Positions 52,748 to 54,068 of a DNA stretch of 54,068 nt are shown here, piece after piece. Where the stretch lies: assembly GCA_945833925.1 (NCBI GenBank), contig CAMAFX010000010.1, positions 1 through 54,068 on the forward strand, given 5' to 3'. The DNA is from an uncultured Prevotellaceae bacterium. GTDB lineage: Bacteria; Bacteroidota; Bacteroidia; Bacteroidales; Bacteroidaceae. The translations under genes were made by a program, and so were the position numbers. How positions within the stretch are numbered: position 1 is the first letter of the stretch; each line of letters starts with the position of its first letter. The notes under the pieces are model-generated. The model saw only the letters and a list, made by a program, of their open reading frames with translations. It was not told where the DNA came from and searched no databases.

Positions 52748-54068
52748 ATGCAAGACTTCGTTCATCTTCACGTTCACACCCAATATTCGCTGCTCGACGG
52801 AATGTCCCAGATCAGCAAACTGGTTGACAAGGCAATAGGCAACGGCATGCGCGGTATGGCCATAACCGACCACGGCAACATGTTTGGCGTGAAGGAGTTG
52901 TTCGACTACTGCAGCAAGGTGAACAAGGGAAGAAAGAAGGAGGGTCTGGAGCCATTCAAACCCATCTTCGGATGCGAGATGTACGTAGCCCGCCGGGGCG
53001 ATATGCGCCTGAAGGAGGGCAAGCAGGACTCGAGCGGCTGGCATCTGCTGGTGCTGGCAAAAAACGAGACCGGCTACCGCAACCTCACCAAACTGGTGTC
53101 GCACTCGTGGGTGGACGGTTACTACATGCGTCCACGTACCGACCGCAAGGATCTGGAGAAGTACCACGAGGGACTCATCGTATGCTCGGCATGTATCGGC
53201 GGCGAGGTGCCGAAGAAGATTCTGTCGGGCAACCTGAGCGGAGCCGAGGAGGCAGTGCAGTGGTTCAAGAGCGTGTGGGGCGACGACTACTACCTGGAGC
53301 TGCAGCGCCACGAGGTGAAAGACCCCAACCAGCGCGCCAACCGCGAGACCTACCAACTGCAGTGCCAGTGCAATCCTGTACTTATTGACCTGGCAAGGAA
53401 ATACGACGTCAAGCTGATATGCTCCAACGACGCCCACTTTGTGGAGGAGAGTCACGCCGAGGCTCACGACCACCTGCTGTGCCTTGCCACGGGCAAGGAC
53501 CTTGACGACCCGACGCGTATGCTCTACACCAAGCAGGAGTGGTTCAAGACCAGGGAGGAGATGAACGAGATCTTCGCCGACGTGCCAGAGGCGCTTGTCA
53601 ACACCACCGAGATTCTGGACAAGGTAGAGACATACGACATCGAGAGCGACCCCATCATGCCCTTCTTCCCCATACCCCATGAGTTCGGCACCGAGGAAGA
53701 GTGGCGACAGAAATTCTCGGAGCAGGACCTCTTCAACGAGTTCACCAGCGACGAGTACTGGAAGAACCAACTTCCCGAGGAGGACGCCAACAAGAAGATA
53801 AAGAAACTGGGCGGATACGAGAAACTGTACCGCATAAAGTTCGAGGCCGACTATCTGGGTAAGCTCGCCTACGAGGGTGCTTCCCGGCTCTACGGCAGCG
53901 GTTACGAAGTTATCCCCTACGACAAGGCACTGCAACCCGACGAGTTGTCGGAGTGGGCAAGCAATCACAGCATAAGCAAGGAGGTGGACGAACGTATCCG
54001 CTTTGAACTGCACATCATGAAGACCATGGGTTTCCCCGGCTACTTCCTCATCGTGCAGGACTTCATCA
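52748..54068 (+). CDS. dnaE: DNA polymerase III alpha subunit (5' part, cut by window end)
   Basis: Catalytic subunit of the replicative polymerase. The frame from ATG 52748 is open to the window end (440 codons seen of an expected ~1200). The PHP domain opens MQDFVHLHVHTQYSLLDGMS, with ITDHGNMFGV, CEMYVA and ICSNDAHFVEESHAEAHDHL. The start of the polymerase region, IRFELHIMKTMGFPGYFLIV, is at the edge. The metal-site His residues of the PHP domain (HLHVHT) look intact. The polymerase active-site aspartates lie beyond the window. dnaE next to psd-pssA is a layout I recall from Bacteroidales. Confidence 0.95.
   Translation, partial: MQDFVHLHVHTQYSLLDGMSQISKLVDKAIGNGMRGMAITDHGNMFGVKELFDYCSKVNKGRKKEGLEPFKPIFGCEMYVARRGDMRLKEGKQDSSGWHLLVLAKNETGYRNLTKLVSHSWVDGYYMRPRTDRKDLEKYHEGLIVCSACIGGEVPKKILSGNLSGAEEAVQWFKSVWGDDYYLELQRHEVKDPNQRANRETYQLQCQCNPVLIDLARKYDVKLICSNDAHFVEESHAEAHDHLLCLATGKDLDDPTRMLYTKQEWFKTREEMNEIFADVPEALVNTTEILDKVETYDIESDPIMPFFPIPHEFGTEEEWRQKFSEQDLFNEFTSDEYWKNQLPEEDANKKIKKLGGYEKLYRIKFEADYLGKLAYEGASRLYGSGYEVIPYDKALQPDELSEWASNHSISKEVDERIRFELHIMKTMGFPGYFLIVQDFI

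Noticed and set aside
52745..54013. A 422-codon minus-strand frame
   Set aside because: Antisense to dnaE, whose PHP domain is clear; the translation shows no family features.

Overview
The window is a chromosomal segment of a Bacteroidota bacterium, most likely Prevotellaceae (Prevotella or a close relative). The grounds are: promoters of the Bacteroidota type (TAnnTTTG at -7, often with TTG/TTTG 18-20 bases upstream); type IX secretion (T9SS) parts PorE and PorQ plus a protein with a T9SS sorting tail; a fimbrillin-like lipoprotein; a TonB/ExbB/ExbD/ExbD set; and many Bacteroidales-typical DUF families (DUF4837, DUF1573, DUF3109, DUF4956, DUF2490, DUF4834). No phage, transposase, CRISPR array or rRNA operon was seen. 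Most of the window is ordinary core genome.

Layout. 1-3.2 kb: rpsT, gyrB, an array of A/T palindromes, and a guanine-deaminase-like gene on the minus strand. 3.4-14.8 kb (+): a beta-lactamase-fold hydrolase, a large secreted BNR/LamG protein overlapping topB, then porE-thyA-rRNA methyltransferase as a tight run. 14.8-18.2 kb: rsmA (-), divergent from a flippase-like membrane protein, then pepD. 18.7-27.7 kb (+): a giant alpha-2-macroglobulin-like protein, a DUF4837 lipoprotein, a DUF1573 protein and meaB. 27.7-30.4 kb (-): porQ-cmk-ispH. 30.6-36.0 kb (+): tonB, polyprenyl synthase, tatD, tRNA-Ser(GGA) and the exbB-4TM-exbD-exbD operon. 36.1-40.2 kb (+): Lrp/AsnC regulator-folA, gpmI, ung-DUF3109.

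40.3-45.2 kb (-) holds a compact operon: a VTC-type polyphosphate-polymerase fold, DUF4956 membrane protein, DUF2490 barrel, T9SS-tailed protein and Cthe_2159-like beta-helix protein, followed by pyrH. This looks like an envelope or extracellular-polymer system without an established function. 45.4-46.9 kb is frr-rsgA. 46.9-50.8 kb is the most accessory-looking part: five tandem 33-base terminator-like hairpins, an AAA/DUF4143 ATPase, an orphan promoter-structure-terminator unit that may be a small RNA, a fimbrillin/lectin-like lipoprotein, a 62-residue peptide gene, and a leader RNA with two mutually exclusive stems. 50.8-54.1 kb: DUF4834, pssA and psd (-; phosphatidylethanolamine synthesis), then the start of dnaE (+), cut by the window end.

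A recurring theme is short tandem repeats directly after stop codons (flippase, cmk, folA, rsgA). Their unit lengths and sequences differ, but most units can form a small hairpin. All family names come from reading the translated sequence; no database search was run.
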